Shown piece after piece: positions 9,070 to 18,255 of a stretch of DNA of 64,000 nucleotides. Source of the stretch: Parapedobacter pyrenivorans. Lineage in GTDB: Bacteria; Bacteroidota; Bacteroidia; Sphingobacteriales; Sphingobacteriaceae. Position 1 is the stretch's first letter, and every line of letters starts with the position of its first letter. Both the position numbers and the translations under genes were made by a program. The notes below the pieces were generated by a model. That model saw only the letters and a program-made list of their open reading frames with translations. It had not been told where the DNA came from and ran no database searches. The stretch spans positions 62,001-126,000 of the forward strand of contig NZ_BMER01000004.1 of the NCBI RefSeq assembly GCF_014636865.1, given 5' to 3'.

Positions 9070-9141
9070 AGTGCTTTGCCCCAACACGGTTAAGGTATAA
9101 GTCAACGTTGAAGATCAAATCTTGTCTGCTCAATTTAATAA

Positions 9142-9172
9142 CAGGAACTCGGTCGATCTTCACGAGTTCCTG
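9142..9172. terminator. bidirectional terminator hairpin
   Basis: CAGGAACTCG and CGAGTTCCTG are perfect 10-base arms around an 11-base loop. AT-rich flanks (ATTTAAT on the left, AATTAAAT on the right) can also pair, giving U-runs on both strands. It lies between convergent genes ending at 9069 and 9257. Confidence 0.65.
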
Positions 9173-9256
9173 AATTAAATATCGGGTGCAAAGGCAGCGA
9201 GTCAAATTTTCGTTATGCCACAAAGTATCCAGCAAATGTCCGGCAGCGTCTTTATG

Positions 9257-9760
9257 CTATTTGCTTTCGGTTGCAGTCGTCCCATCAGGGTTCAACGTAA
9301 CGGTTTGTATCTTTGACCCGTTTACCACATTAAAATGATAGTCGTTTACATTGTTCCGCTCGCCTATTATTTTTTGAAGATTCACGACTGCTGTTATTTC
9401 CTTCTCGCGGTCAAAGCTTTCATCTTCACCGTTGTAAAGCATAATCAGTCGGATTCCCATCGGAAATGATTCCTGCACGCGGCCATCCCAAATGAACTGA
9501 AATGACTCCCCATCACCGCCACCTTTCACCATCACTTCCAATACATCATTTTTCCGGGTCACTTCCAGAATCTCAAAGGTGTTTTTCGAGTTCCGGTCGG
9601 AGAGGGTATTGCGGAAAAGTGTGTTGTCCATCAATAGATTCGCCTCCAAGCGGTAGGGATTATCGCTTTTTGGCCCGTTATCCTCTTTGGTACAAGCTAA
9701 AAAAAGAGTAGACAGCGCGATCATTAACCCAGGCAATGTCAATAGAAGTTGATTTTTCAT
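9257..9760 (-). CDS. hypothetical lipoprotein
   Basis: A 167-residue protein with a signal peptide and lipobox LFLAC (Cys23), followed by a strand-rich domain (FQFIWDGRVQESFPMGIRL). No family recognised. It lies 93 bases after the sigma-factor/membrane-barrel pair on the same strand and may be the last gene of that operon. Confidence 0.72.
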   Translation of the reverse strand: MKNQLLLTLPGLMIALSTLFLACTKEDNGPKSDNPYRLEANLLMDNTLFRNTLSDRNSKNTFEILEVTRKNDVLEVMVKGGGDGESFQFIWDGRVQESFPMGIRLIMLYNGEDESFDREKEITAVVNLQKIIGERNNVNDYHFNVVNGSKIQTVTLNPDGTTATESK

Positions 9761-9853
9761 GTTTTAAAAATTTTTGTTTTCTTAGTATCGGTTCTTCAAT
9801 GCATAAAACACTTCATAATCTGTATTCGCTACATCAAAAGTGAAAAAGAATGC

Positions 9854-11002
9854 CTAAAACAATACTTTTACCTTGATGCCCGAATTCAGGAGGTTTACGT
9901 CGCCGCGCTGCAGTCCTCCCATCGGTATTTTAATGAACGGTTCAAAAAGCAGGTCTGTGTTTTTATTGAAGCGTTGCTTTCTGCCGATAGAAAGGTTCAG
10001 GTATCTCAAATTGCTCCGGCCCTCAAAATCAGTATCTGTGCTTCTCTCGCTGTATTCATTTTTAACCACTTCAAAAACAGATATCGAAGCACCGCTTTCC
10101 GGGTCCATCATCACGTTCTCCTGCAATACTTCCGACTCCATGCGGTAAAATTTGTCTTCATCCAATACCGCAAGGGCTGAGACCCCTACCGAGGCATACC
10201 AGCCATCGGTTGGTTCATAAACGATGCTGAGTGGTATGTCGATCGCCTTGATCAGTGATTTCGTGCCCACCATCTTTGTGTCGTACGATAGCTGTACCGG
10301 ATCAGTATCGTGAATCGCTGATATGCGCGAGTAAGTCAATCCCGTAGAAAGTTTGATTTTCTGCGCAACCTCAAACTGTGCTAATATCCCAGCAGCAACA
10401 TTAGGTCTATTAGTGGTGAGCGACGAGTTGACCTCAAGGCCGAATTTCCATCTGCCGGATGCAGGTGTATATCCGCCTTGCGACTCTAGGGTTGCAATTG
10501 GCTCCTTTTGCCAGCTGGGATAGGTCGCTTTGTCTTCCATTATTGTCGACGAAATAGGAGGGGGCACCGTTTCGCTGGCGTTTGGTTCAATAACAACGTG
10601 ATCACGTAATCGAGGTTCTGTCAAAGAAGCGATCTTCGGAGTTAGCCCGATTGGATGGCCCGCAGAAGGAGGGGCGACTAAGGTATCACGATTGTTCAAT
10701 AGTTGCAGGGTGATTTCCTTCTCCTTTGTATCGGCTCCTGCCTGTTCGAATATCCGGTCCTGCTTCATCCCAACTTTTTCGGTATCGTTCCATGGCATGT
10801 TTACGAGGGCGCCAATTAACGCTGCGGCCGAAATATATTTCAAACGGATTATCAATGTTTTCCGCCGCGTACGATGGCCTTCGGGAGTTCTTTCCTCATA
10901 TAATTTCTTGAACTTCTCCCAGTTTCCGTCTTCATACGGTATTTCAAAATCATAAAGTCCATCTCTGATTTCGTTTATCAGCTTTCTTTCTTCGCTATCC
11001 AT
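9854..11002 (-). CDS. membrane protein: cytosolic anti-sigma-like N-terminus with outer-membrane-barrel-like C-terminus
   Basis: A 382-residue protein. Residues 1-48 are charged and cytosolic (EERKLINEIRDGLYDFEIPY), about 50-67 a single transmembrane helix, 70-180 a Pro/Thr-rich linker, and from about 185 a set of amphipathic strands (KFGLEVNSSLTTNRPNV) resembling a small beta-barrel. It starts 2 bases after the ECF sigma gene. I infer a sigma-controlling or envelope-sensing role. The inner-membrane helix and barrel-like strands in one chain are unusual, though the layout recurs beside ECF sigma genes in this group. Confidence 0.65.
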   Translation of the reverse strand: MDSEERKLINEIRDGLYDFEIPYEDGNWEKFKKLYEERTPEGHRTRRKTLIIRLKYISAAALIGALVNMPWNDTEKVGMKQDRIFEQAGADTKEKEITLQLLNNRDTLVAPPSAGHPIGLTPKIASLTEPRLRDHVVIEPNASETVPPPISSTIMEDKATYPSWQKEPIATLESQGGYTPASGRWKFGLEVNSSLTTNRPNVAAGILAQFEVAQKIKLSTGLTYSRISAIHDTDPVQLSYDTKMVGTKSLIKAIDIPLSIVYEPTDGWYASVGVSALAVLDEDKFYRMESEVLQENVMMDPESGASISVFEVVKNEYSERSTDTDFEGRSNLRYLNLSIGRKQRFNKNTDLLFEPFIKIPMGGLQRGDVNLLNSGIKVKVLF

Positions 11003-11004
11003 AA

Positions 11005-11589
11005 CTATACCATTAAAGTCCGGTACAACATCTTCAGTTTCTCCTTAGCCCTGGCCAGATATACTCGGCTTGAGCTTGCTGATATCCCCATCAACTCGGC
11101 AATTTCGTCGTGATTGAAGCCTTCAATTTCATACAATGTGAATACCTTCCTGTAATTCGGGCTCAGATTGTTAATGAGGTCCCATACGTTTTCGATGTGC
11201 AGGTTGTCTTGCAGTACGACAGGGAAGCGCCAGTCGTGTTCGTCGGTTAGCGACTCGCGCAACGCGCCGTTTTTATGCTTACGTAGTTCATTAAGCGCGG
11301 TCCGCGCTGTAATTTTTGCCATCCATCCCTTCAGCAGTTTATTGAAATTCTCCATATCGGCGCACTCAAACGCAGCAAGGTTTGAAAAAATCTTCATAAA
11401 ACTGTCGTTTACGACCATGCCTGCCGTATCCCGGTCGGAAACGTACCTCAACGCAACTCCCATCAGGTATCCCCAATAATGTTTATATATACGTTCTTTC
11501 AGTTTGTCTCCGATGTTTTGCCAATCCTTCGACAGAACTTCGACCAAGTCATTATCAGTGCCCAATATTTTCCGACGATTAGCTTTCAA
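11005..11589 (-). CDS. ECF-type RNA polymerase sigma factor
   Basis: A 194-residue sigma-70-family protein with region 2 (YWGYLMGVALRYVSDRDTA, DSFMKIF) and region 4 (YRKVFTLYEIEGFNHDEIAE, then SASSSRVYLARAKEKL). It should direct transcription of an envelope or stress regulon and is coupled to the membrane protein 2 bases downstream. The divergent DUF4397 lipoprotein begins 170 bases away and may be a target. Confidence 0.93.
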   Translation of the reverse strand: MKANRRKILGTDNDLVEVLSKDWQNIGDKLKERIYKHYWGYLMGVALRYVSDRDTAGMVVNDSFMKIFSNLAAFECADMENFNKLLKGWMAKITARTALNELRKHKNGALRESLTDEHDWRFPVVLQDNLHIENVWDLINNLSPNYRKVFTLYEIEGFNHDEIAELMGISASSSRVYLARAKEKLKMLYRTLMV

Positions 11590-11760
11590 TCTTGCAGGCT
11601 ATACAAATTTGTTTTATCGGCAGAAACACAGGTTTTTGCATAAACGCTACAGTTCACGGCTGATAAGGCAGCATTATTTTTTAATTGATTTGATCGTGTA
11701 GCGTTATCAATCGGTTCTGTGTTTGGGTTTGGAAATTGAAATTTTATTCACAAAAATCAA

Positions 11761-12474
11761 ATGACGATGAACATCAAATTACGGAAAACCCCAAAACTAT
11801 TGCTTTTTGCCTCAGCGGCGTTATTGGCGTTGACAGTTAGTTGCGAAAAGGATGACAACGACACGCCCAACCCTCCCACCGGGTCCGGAAAGGTTGCCCT
11901 GCTAAATGCAGCCTTCGGAAGCGATTCAGTAAACTTTTTTGTTGGTACCAAGAAGGCCACCAGCAAGCTGCTCGGCTATGGAGATAGTTTAAAGTATCTC
12001 GATGTCGCAGCCGGTGAACCCACATTCGAGCTTAAAGGGAAGGACGACAAATCCATTGTCAAAAAATCATTCAAGACGGAGAAAGATAAAAGCTACTCTA
12101 TACTTGCCAGCAATTCGAAAGACGGCAAAACGTTTGAGCTTATCCAAGTAACCGACGATCTGACGGCACCCAAGACCGACAAGGCAAAAATCAGGTTCAT
12201 TCACCTTTCACCGGATGCCGGCAAACTGAATTTAGCAAATGGCAATACCAAACTGGCCGAGAATGTCACCTACAAAAGTGCCAGTGCCTATAAGGAGGTC
12301 GATGCGAAGAAGACCTCGTTCAATATTGTAGATCCGGAGGCAAAAAAGACCTTACTTACCGTAAAAGATCTTGAATTAGTTAAAGGCAAGATATATACCA
12401 TTTGGGTAGCCGGATTGGAGGAAACTGGTGACGCAAAGAAAAAACTGAAGGCCCATATTTTTACCAATAACTAA
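11761..12474 (+). CDS. DUF4397 domain-containing lipoprotein
   Basis: A 237-residue lipoprotein (lipobox LTVSC, Cys28). Two DUF4397-like Ig halves follow: VALLNAAFGSDSVNFFVG (about 43-60), then KIRFIHLSPDAGKLNLANG (about 141-160). These proteins lie at the cell surface in Bacteroidota; the role is unknown. A hairpin terminator follows at 12589. Confidence 0.85.
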   Translation: MTMNIKLRKTPKLLLFASAALLALTVSCEKDDNDTPNPPTGSGKVALLNAAFGSDSVNFFVGTKKATSKLLGYGDSLKYLDVAAGEPTFELKGKDDKSIVKKSFKTEKDKSYSILASNSKDGKTFELIQVTDDLTAPKTDKAKIRFIHLSPDAGKLNLANGNTKLAENVTYKSASAYKEVDAKKTSFNIVDPEAKKTLLTVKDLELVKGKIYTIWVAGLEETGDAKKKLKAHIFTNN

Positions 12475-12588
12475 GTATTATCAGCTTTATGGCCCTACGG
12501 AAGATCGAAAAGTATTGCTATCTTTGTACCATACAGACTTAGTAAAGCCTCTTTCTCTTGTAGGAACGTAGCTAAGTAGGAGATATTT

Positions 12589-12620
12589 GGGGTTCGAAAG
12601 AACCCCATTTTTATTTTATT
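12589..12620 (+). terminator. rho-independent terminator
   Basis: GGGGTT / AACCCC arms with the loop CGAAAG (12589-12606), followed by a T-rich tail (ATTTTTATTTTATT). It ends the DUF4397 transcript about 115 bases after its stop. Confidence 0.75.
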
Positions 12621-12738
12621 GGCTGTTTACCCTTTTTACTAGAATTCCGGTTGTCAAAATCACCGATCGCATGGATGTTAAAGCAAAATTAAGGAATTAT
12701 TTTGTAGCTTACCCGCAGACAATGAAATTGAACAATTC

Positions 12739-14268
12739 ATGAAAAAAGAAATTTACGGGTGGCATTATGGATATCTGATTATATTTTTTGTCGCTACCTT
12801 AGCCTGTACAAAAGATCAGGCCCCTGGTGACCAGTCAACAAGCAATGATCTAACCAGCTTCGTCTTCAAAAAAGAAAAAAATCCTGATTTATGGAATAAT
12901 ATCGAGGCAGAAATAAATGGCGACACCATTTATGCCCACACCTTGGTAGGGACAGACCTTACCGCGCTGGTTCCCGAATTTGAACACAACGGCGTTGCGG
13001 TGGTTGTGGACGATGTTAAACAGCAGAGCGGCAATTCAGCACAGGATTTCTCGCAGTTGGTTGCCTACACCGTGGCGGCAGCGGACGGCAGTACGCGACG
13101 TTACATTGTCAAGTTTGCTGACACCGGTTTGCCAGCGATCTATCTTTTCACCGATGGCCAACCCATCGAGAGTAAAGAAATATATGTCGATGGAGCGATT
13201 AAGATCACTAAGGGGCTCGAAGGCAAGGTGCTATTCGAGGGAATCACGGAGATTAGGGGGCGCGGTAATTCCACGTGGGGAATGCCAAAAAAACCCTACC
13301 GGATCAAACTAGCTGATAAAGCCCCGTTGTTGGGCATGCCGGCAGATAAGAGTTGGGCACTAATGGCCAATTATGGCGACCAGTCATTGCTCCGAAACGA
13401 GGTGGCTTTCGAAGTAAGCCGGAGGTTAGCACTGGAATATACGCCCCGCCAGCAATTTGTCGAATTATTCCTCAATGGTGAATATATGGGAAATTATACC
13501 CTCACTGAGCATATCAAAGAAGGCGAAGACCGGGTTGCTATCGATGAAGATAATGGTGGATTTATCATCGAAGAAGACGGGTATGCAGCACAGGAGCCTT
13601 CCCATTTTTACACGCCCCGAGGTATGCCCGTCACGATAAAATTTCCTGATGAGGATGACATCACACCGGGTGAATTTCAATACATCAGCGATTATGTTTC
13701 CTCATTCGAACAGGCCCTGTTCTCCCCGGGCGATGGCGCCGAAGCGAATTATCAACAATATTTCGATCTGGCGAGCTTCGTTAATTACTATTTGATCAAC
13801 GAAATTTGTGGAAACCCGGATATGCTGTGGAGCATGCGGATGTATAAAAAGAGCAGCCAGGATCCAAAGATATATGTTGGGCCGGTTTGGGACTTCGATC
13901 TGGGCTTTAACAACGACAAGCGCCTGGGGGATTCCCAGACGAAATTGATGCTCACCGACGCCCATGAACCAAGAGTTTGGATGAACCGGCTCATGGATGA
14001 TCCGGAATTTAAGAAGCTGGCCCGTAATCGGTGGAATGCGGTAAAGGAGCAGGTACAGTCTATTCCAGCATATGTAGACGAGAAAGCCGAACAAATCAAA
14101 TATAGCCAGCTACCCAATTTTCAACGATGGAATGTCCTTGGCGTCAACGTCAATCAAAGTTGGTTTACCGGTGGGACCCATCAAGACTATGTCAACTTTA
14201 TCCGGAACTATTTGACTGCCCGGATTGCCTGGTTGGATGGCGTGATCAATGGCGAACGATTTGATTGA
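12739..14268 (+). CDS. CotH kinase family lipoprotein
   Basis: A 509-residue lipoprotein (lipobox ATLAC, Cys23). An N-terminal Ig-like region (about 30-130) precedes a CotH domain: EIRGRGNSTWGMPKKPYRIKL, the core LRNEVAFEVSRRL, LNGEYMGNYTLTEHIKEGEDR, and the metal-site VWDFDLGFNND. CotH of spore coats is an atypical protein kinase; surface CotH proteins of Bacteroidota are uncharacterised. It is transcribed alone. Confidence 0.9.
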   Translation: MKKEIYGWHYGYLIIFFVATLACTKDQAPGDQSTSNDLTSFVFKKEKNPDLWNNIEAEINGDTIYAHTLVGTDLTALVPEFEHNGVAVVVDDVKQQSGNSAQDFSQLVAYTVAAADGSTRRYIVKFADTGLPAIYLFTDGQPIESKEIYVDGAIKITKGLEGKVLFEGITEIRGRGNSTWGMPKKPYRIKLADKAPLLGMPADKSWALMANYGDQSLLRNEVAFEVSRRLALEYTPRQQFVELFLNGEYMGNYTLTEHIKEGEDRVAIDEDNGGFIIEEDGYAAQEPSHFYTPRGMPVTIKFPDEDDITPGEFQYISDYVSSFEQALFSPGDGAEANYQQYFDLASFVNYYLINEICGNPDMLWSMRMYKKSSQDPKIYVGPVWDFDLGFNNDKRLGDSQTKLMLTDAHEPRVWMNRLMDDPEFKKLARNRWNAVKEQVQSIPAYVDEKAEQIKYSQLPNFQRWNVLGVNVNQSWFTGGTHQDYVNFIRNYLTARIAWLDGVINGERFD

Positions 14269-14411
14269 TTTAATATTTCGATTTCTGCGCTGAAATGAGA
14301 GCTCCCTGCTCTAAGCAGCGCTTCATCGGTTCCATTGTTGATTCCACCAATGTTCGGCTCCATAAGCAAGATGAAATACAGTAAAGAACGTTGCTCATAA
14401 ACTCCAACTAA

Positions 14412-15014
14412 TCAAGCGCTAATCCACCCCACAGATTTCCGCCATTCATCCATTTCCAGGTTCCTTTTCTTCAAATCCGAGGGCGGGGATTCGTTCTCAT
14501 TTCTCGCGCGGCGCGCCATAACCGCAGTCTGCTCCTCGAGGGAGTTAAGCCCGATGGAAGCCCGGCGCCGGTTAACCCGATCGAGGTCGTCGAAGCGATT
14601 AGGTCTCAATTCACCGCTTTCGTCCCAGTCAAACTGGGTACCATAAAGTTGCGGGCTCCCCTCGAGCACGGCGATCCGGTCTGTCAGGTAGGCTAGATTT
14701 TTAGGGTCGGCCTGTTTCTCTTGCACGGCTTGTTCCAGTAGCTTCAGGCATTTCCTCATCAAGTCTGGCTGCCCGATAGCATGCTGGATGACCAGCCAGG
14801 CGGCTTCGCTGGCTGCTGGTCCCACCTTACCGATGGTCGGATAACCGATGGTGTCGATGATGCCTTCCAACGTCTGCGCATGTTCGTTGTGGAGACGCTC
14901 CATCGCTTTGTGATAGCCTTCCGACAGCTGGCCACTTTGCGCAAGCGAGGACCGGAGTTCTAGGTCCGTCTTTTCCATGCAGATGATTTGCTGGGCAATA
15001 CGATGGTAGTCCAT
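14412..15014 (-). CDS. DUF6624 family protein
   Basis: A 200-residue cytosolic protein. IGKVGPAASEAAWLVIQHA, LAYLTDRIAVLEG and QLYGTQ are the landmarks of DUF6624. The function is unknown. It has no coupled neighbour. Confidence 0.75.
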   Translation of the reverse strand: MDYHRIAQQIICMEKTDLELRSSLAQSGQLSEGYHKAMERLHNEHAQTLEGIIDTIGYPTIGKVGPAASEAAWLVIQHAIGQPDLMRKCLKLLEQAVQEKQADPKNLAYLTDRIAVLEGSPQLYGTQFDWDESGELRPNRFDDLDRVNRRRASIGLNSLEEQTAVMARRARNENESPPSDLKKRNLEMDEWRKSVGWISA

Positions 15015-15081
15015 TCCGTTATCGATAGGTTAAACCATGCAAAGATAGCGATTTACGGTTGGTCACAACTCATTTCCAATC

Positions 15082-15384
15082 TCACTCTTCCACCTCTTTC
15101 GCATCAAACCGATACTGCTTGCCATTGTAATGCACGTGTATATATAAGTCGGTATTATGATCATATAGCCGGGTGAAGTCGTCTAACCCACGAGAGGGAT
15201 AAGGCAGCCGTTTGTTTATGAAATCCAAGTCCACCAAGTGATGGCACACCTCATCCAAAACACCATCCAATTGCAGGTTCTTTTTGATGGTAGGGTGGAT
15301 TTTTCCCATATGTTTGGCATACAACTCCGCTCGCAGTGCTTGCAGGTCTACGACTTCCGTTTTTCGTTTTCTTCCTCGTTTCAT
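15082..15384 (-). CDS. small conserved protein, duplicated at 36416
   Basis: A 100-residue basic protein (MKRGRKRKTEVVDLQALRAE). No family recognised. A near-identical 98-residue copy is encoded at 36416-36712 on the same strand, and the matching DNA continues about 25 bases past the start codon. The DNA similarity (mostly synonymous changes) suggests selection on the protein. Lys/Arg-rich N-terminus; possibly nucleic-acid binding (inference). Confidence 0.65.
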   Translation of the reverse strand: MKRGRKRKTEVVDLQALRAELYAKHMGKIHPTIKKNLQLDGVLDEVCHHLVDLDFINKRLPYPSRGLDDFTRLYDHNTDLYIHVHYNGKQYRFDAKEVEE

Positions 15385-15425
15385 GGATGCAAATTAACTA
15401 AAAATATTAGTAATACAAATGCTCT

Positions 15426-15520
15426 TTATGAAGGTTTCCGGTTCCCGTAATGTTCCGCCGTTTCCGCTCGCTGCCTTGGTACCGCCAATAGCGAGTTCTG
15501 CTACTGGCGTCTCGGCGCGC
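15426..15520 (+). repeat. remnant of leader-B repeat
   Basis: GGTTTCCGGTTCCCGTAATG, then CGTTTCCGCTCGCTGCCTTGGTAC, match the first part of the repeats at 27687 and 30203. The promoter and leader-box parts are missing here. Confidence 0.5.
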
Positions 15521-15574
15521 TGACGATTTATATTTGATAAAAACTAAACTGCTCCTATTGAAAAATTAAAATTT

Positions 15575-15610
15575 GCATCTGTTATCGTAAATTAGATTTT
15601 ATGATTTTTG
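15575..15610 (+). promoter_or_regulatory. MocR-type operator and -7 element
   Basis: GCATCTGTTATC (15575-15586) and GATTTTTG (15603-15610). The same 12-base box, with one change, occurs at 18213 and is the same 36 bases from box start to the end of the -7 element. The box covers the -33 position, so activation by the intervening MocR regulator is likely. Only 3 bases separate the -7 element from the ATG at 15614, so the mRNA would be leaderless. Confidence 0.62.
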
Positions 15611-15613
15611 TGT

Positions 15614-16708
15614 ATGACGAATAACAACTTAGAGCAGGATAAATCTGCACTGATCATTATAGATATGCAGTACGATTTCGCAAATGCTAAAGGCCAAGCT
15701 TATGTCAATGGCACGGAAGAAATAATTCCCCACCTCGCTTCTCTAATAAATATATTCAGGAAACACGAAAAACCTGTGTTCCATATCATACGCCTGTATC
15801 AACCAGACGGAAGTAATGCCGAACTATGCCGTAGAGCGCTTATTTCGTCCGGTAAACAGATCGTTGCTCCACATAGTCCGGGTGCAGAAATAATCGGTGA
15901 ATTATTGCCTGAAACTGGCAACCCGCCTTCTCATGACGAGCTTCTTCACGGAAATATCATCCGGTGTGGAGATAATGACTACATCTTGTACAAACCAAGG
16001 TGGGGCGCATTTTATAACACGACATTACATGATGTGCTGCAATCAAAGGAAATAAATTCGCTTTTAGTTGCCGGGTGCAATTTCCCGAATTGCCCACGCA
16101 CAACCATGTACGAAGCCAGTGAACGGGATTACAAGATTGCAATGATTCCATCGGCAATATCGGGTATCTACGATAGAGGCTTGCAAGAAATGCGGAATAT
16201 CGGTATCCATATCTTTGACGATCTTGCCCTCGTAGATTTCTTTTTAAAAAGCGGAATAATAATCACCGAATACCACCCGTCCTATAAAGACGCTTTCAAA
16301 GCGTTGAATATGGCGTGGCTGAACCAGTATTTTGATATAGAACCGGTTGACGAATACGTATTATCCAATCCGGAAGAAGCTATACTCAAAAACGGTGGTA
16401 AAATCCTGTTTGCCATAAAAGACGGTCAACCTATCGGTACGGCTGCATTGAAGAAAATGGATGACGGTCGGTTGGAACTGACCAAGATGACCGTACATGA
16501 ACATTACCGGGGGCGTGGTATCGGCAGCATGCTATGCCGCCAGGCGATATCCGTATCTAAACAGCTTGGTGTGAAAGAGCTTGTATTGTTTTCGCACACC
16601 CGCTTGCCGGATGCCCTGCATATATATCGGAATATAGGATTCAACGACACAGAAGTAGACAAGACAAAATACAAAAGAGCGGATGTCATGATGACGTTCA
16701 CCTTTTAA
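15614..16708 (+). CDS. isochorismatase-like cysteine hydrolase fused to GNAT acetyltransferase
   Basis: A 364-residue two-domain protein. Residues 1-205 form a cysteine hydrolase with catalytic D17 (IIIDMQYDF), K127 (YKPRWGAF) and C160 (GCNFPNCPRTT). Residues 220-364 form a GNAT domain with LTKMTVHEHYRGRGIGSML. The hydrolase family cleaves amides or vinyl ethers; the acetyltransferase may act on the released amine (inference). The promoter box is shared with the operon at 18256, so MocR control is likely. The MocR gene converges 28 bases away. Confidence 0.85.
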   Translation: MTNNNLEQDKSALIIIDMQYDFANAKGQAYVNGTEEIIPHLASLINIFRKHEKPVFHIIRLYQPDGSNAELCRRALISSGKQIVAPHSPGAEIIGELLPETGNPPSHDELLHGNIIRCGDNDYILYKPRWGAFYNTTLHDVLQSKEINSLLVAGCNFPNCPRTTMYEASERDYKIAMIPSAISGIYDRGLQEMRNIGIHIFDDLALVDFFLKSGIIITEYHPSYKDAFKALNMAWLNQYFDIEPVDEYVLSNPEEAILKNGGKILFAIKDGQPIGTAALKKMDDGRLELTKMTVHEHYRGRGIGSMLCRQAISVSKQLGVKELVLFSHTRLPDALHIYRNIGFNDTEVDKTKYKRADVMMTFTF

Positions 16709-16736
16709 AAGAGAAATTCAAAATTGGATATCGTTT

Positions 16737-18173
16737 TTATAACGCTTTACGGGCAAGGTCTCCTAGCAATTTAAGATCGCGATCCAATCGCTCATTCCAT
16801 AACAAGCCGTAGTTTAATCGAAGGCAATTTTCGTATTGATTTTGCAACGTAAAAATTCTGCCCGGCGCAAAACTGATTTTATGCAGCAGGCATTGTTCAT
16901 ATAATGCGATGGTATCAATGTTTTTAGGCAATTCCACCCAAATAACAAACCCACCCTGCGGTCTGCTGGCCATGGTTCCGTCAGGGAAATAATCCGAAAT
17001 GGCCCTGGCGAATTTGAGTAGATTGCCATGGAGCGTATGCCTTAGTTTGCGAAGATGGTTCTCATACCGACCTGTTTCGAGAAACCCGGCAATCACTTCC
17101 TGCGTGATTGAAGTTGATGAAATATTGTGGTAGCGCTTCATGCGCCGTACCTCATCTTTGAACTTTCCCGGAGCAACCCAGCCCACCCGATAGCCGGGGG
17201 CGAGCGTTTTGGATACCGAGCCGCACCACAGTACGAGGCCGCCTTCATCATAGGTCTTGCAGGATTTCGGGCGTTGTTGACCAAAATAAACGTCACCGTT
17301 GAGATCATTCTCAATAAGCGGAACGTTATATTTTTCGAGGAGACGCACCGCCTGTTTCTTGTTTTCGTCGGGCATGCAGCTGCCCAGCGGATTGCTGAAA
17401 TTGCTGATAAAAAGACATACATTTATCTTGTTATTTCTTAGTGCATCTTCCAATGCGTTCAGGTCAACACCATGCTGAGGATCCGATGGTAGCTCCAATA
17501 CTTTTAAACCTAATACCTGAGCGAGCTGTAACATGCCAAATGAAATAGGACTTTCCATTGCCACCGTATCTCCTTTATTCGTCAACGCCATCATACAATA
17601 TGACAGCGCGTTCAGGCAACCACTCGTCGTGATGATTTCATCATGCTTTAAATTACACTCCATTGCAAAAGACCATCGGGCAATCTGACGGCGTAACCGC
17701 TCATTTCCCTCCGTTTTATCGTACATGACGCCGCTGCCGTTCATCTCCCTCGTGGCCAACATCAAGCCTTTGTTGAGTTTTGCTATGGGCAATAACGCAT
17801 TTGTTGGAGTCCCCAGCGCAAGCGGTAGGTGACCATCTTCCCCCAGGCTATCATAAATCTTACGCACCAGCAAGTCACTGTCGGCATAATTCGCTTCCGA
17901 TTCGGGGTTGGTGAGCTGGGGAAGCGCAGGAGTTTTCGTTTTTGAATACTGCACATAATATCCAGACTGAGGTCGGGTCTCAACCAGCATTTTACGCTCT
18001 AAATAATAATACGCACTTAATGCCGTATTCTGACTTACACCATATTCACGGCATATCGTCCGCAGCGATAGGAGCTTATCACCGGTACGCAACGTTCCGT
18101 TCAGGATTTGTTGCTCAATAATTTTGGCGATACGCATATAGGCGAATTCCGACTTGTTTTGTGTTTTCTTCAT
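16737..18173 (-). CDS. MocR/PdxR-type regulator (GntR HTH plus aminotransferase domain)
   Basis: A 478-residue protein. The N-terminal winged helix (MRIAKIIEQQILNGTLRTGD, YGVSQNTALSAYYYLE) is followed by a fold-type-I PLP domain with the Schiff-base lysine K322 (SVSKTLAPGYRVGW) and SNFSNPLGSCMP near 258-268. MocR proteins sense PLP or amino-compound ligands and usually activate a neighbouring gene. It is divergent from the operon at 18256, and the box GCATCTGYTATC is seen on both sides. Confidence 0.92.
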   Translation of the reverse strand: MKKTQNKSEFAYMRIAKIIEQQILNGTLRTGDKLLSLRTICREYGVSQNTALSAYYYLERKMLVETRPQSGYYVQYSKTKTPALPQLTNPESEANYADSDLLVRKIYDSLGEDGHLPLALGTPTNALLPIAKLNKGLMLATREMNGSGVMYDKTEGNERLRRQIARWSFAMECNLKHDEIITTSGCLNALSYCMMALTNKGDTVAMESPISFGMLQLAQVLGLKVLELPSDPQHGVDLNALEDALRNNKINVCLFISNFSNPLGSCMPDENKKQAVRLLEKYNVPLIENDLNGDVYFGQQRPKSCKTYDEGGLVLWCGSVSKTLAPGYRVGWVAPGKFKDEVRRMKRYHNISSTSITQEVIAGFLETGRYENHLRKLRHTLHGNLLKFARAISDYFPDGTMASRPQGGFVIWVELPKNIDTIALYEQCLLHKISFAPGRIFTLQNQYENCLRLNYGLLWNERLDRDLKLLGDLARKAL

Positions 18174-18212
18174 TTCTTATTCCTTACTGCTACCTACAAA
18201 AATAATAAAACT

Positions 18213-18248
18213 GCATCTGCTATCATGCAACTATATTGCCGAATTTTG
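18213..18248 (+). promoter_or_regulatory. MocR-type operator and -7 element
   Basis: GCATCTGCTATC (18213-18224) and GAATTTTG (18241-18248), spaced exactly as at 15575-15610. It lies in the 82-base gap between the divergent MocR gene and the reductase gene, so it could also serve autoregulation. Confidence 0.62.
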
Positions 18249-18255
18249 TTGGGTG

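Noticed and set aside
12500-12620. tRNA gene suggested by GGTTCGAAAG
   Set aside because: The motif is the loop of a short terminator hairpin; no cloverleaf can be built around it.
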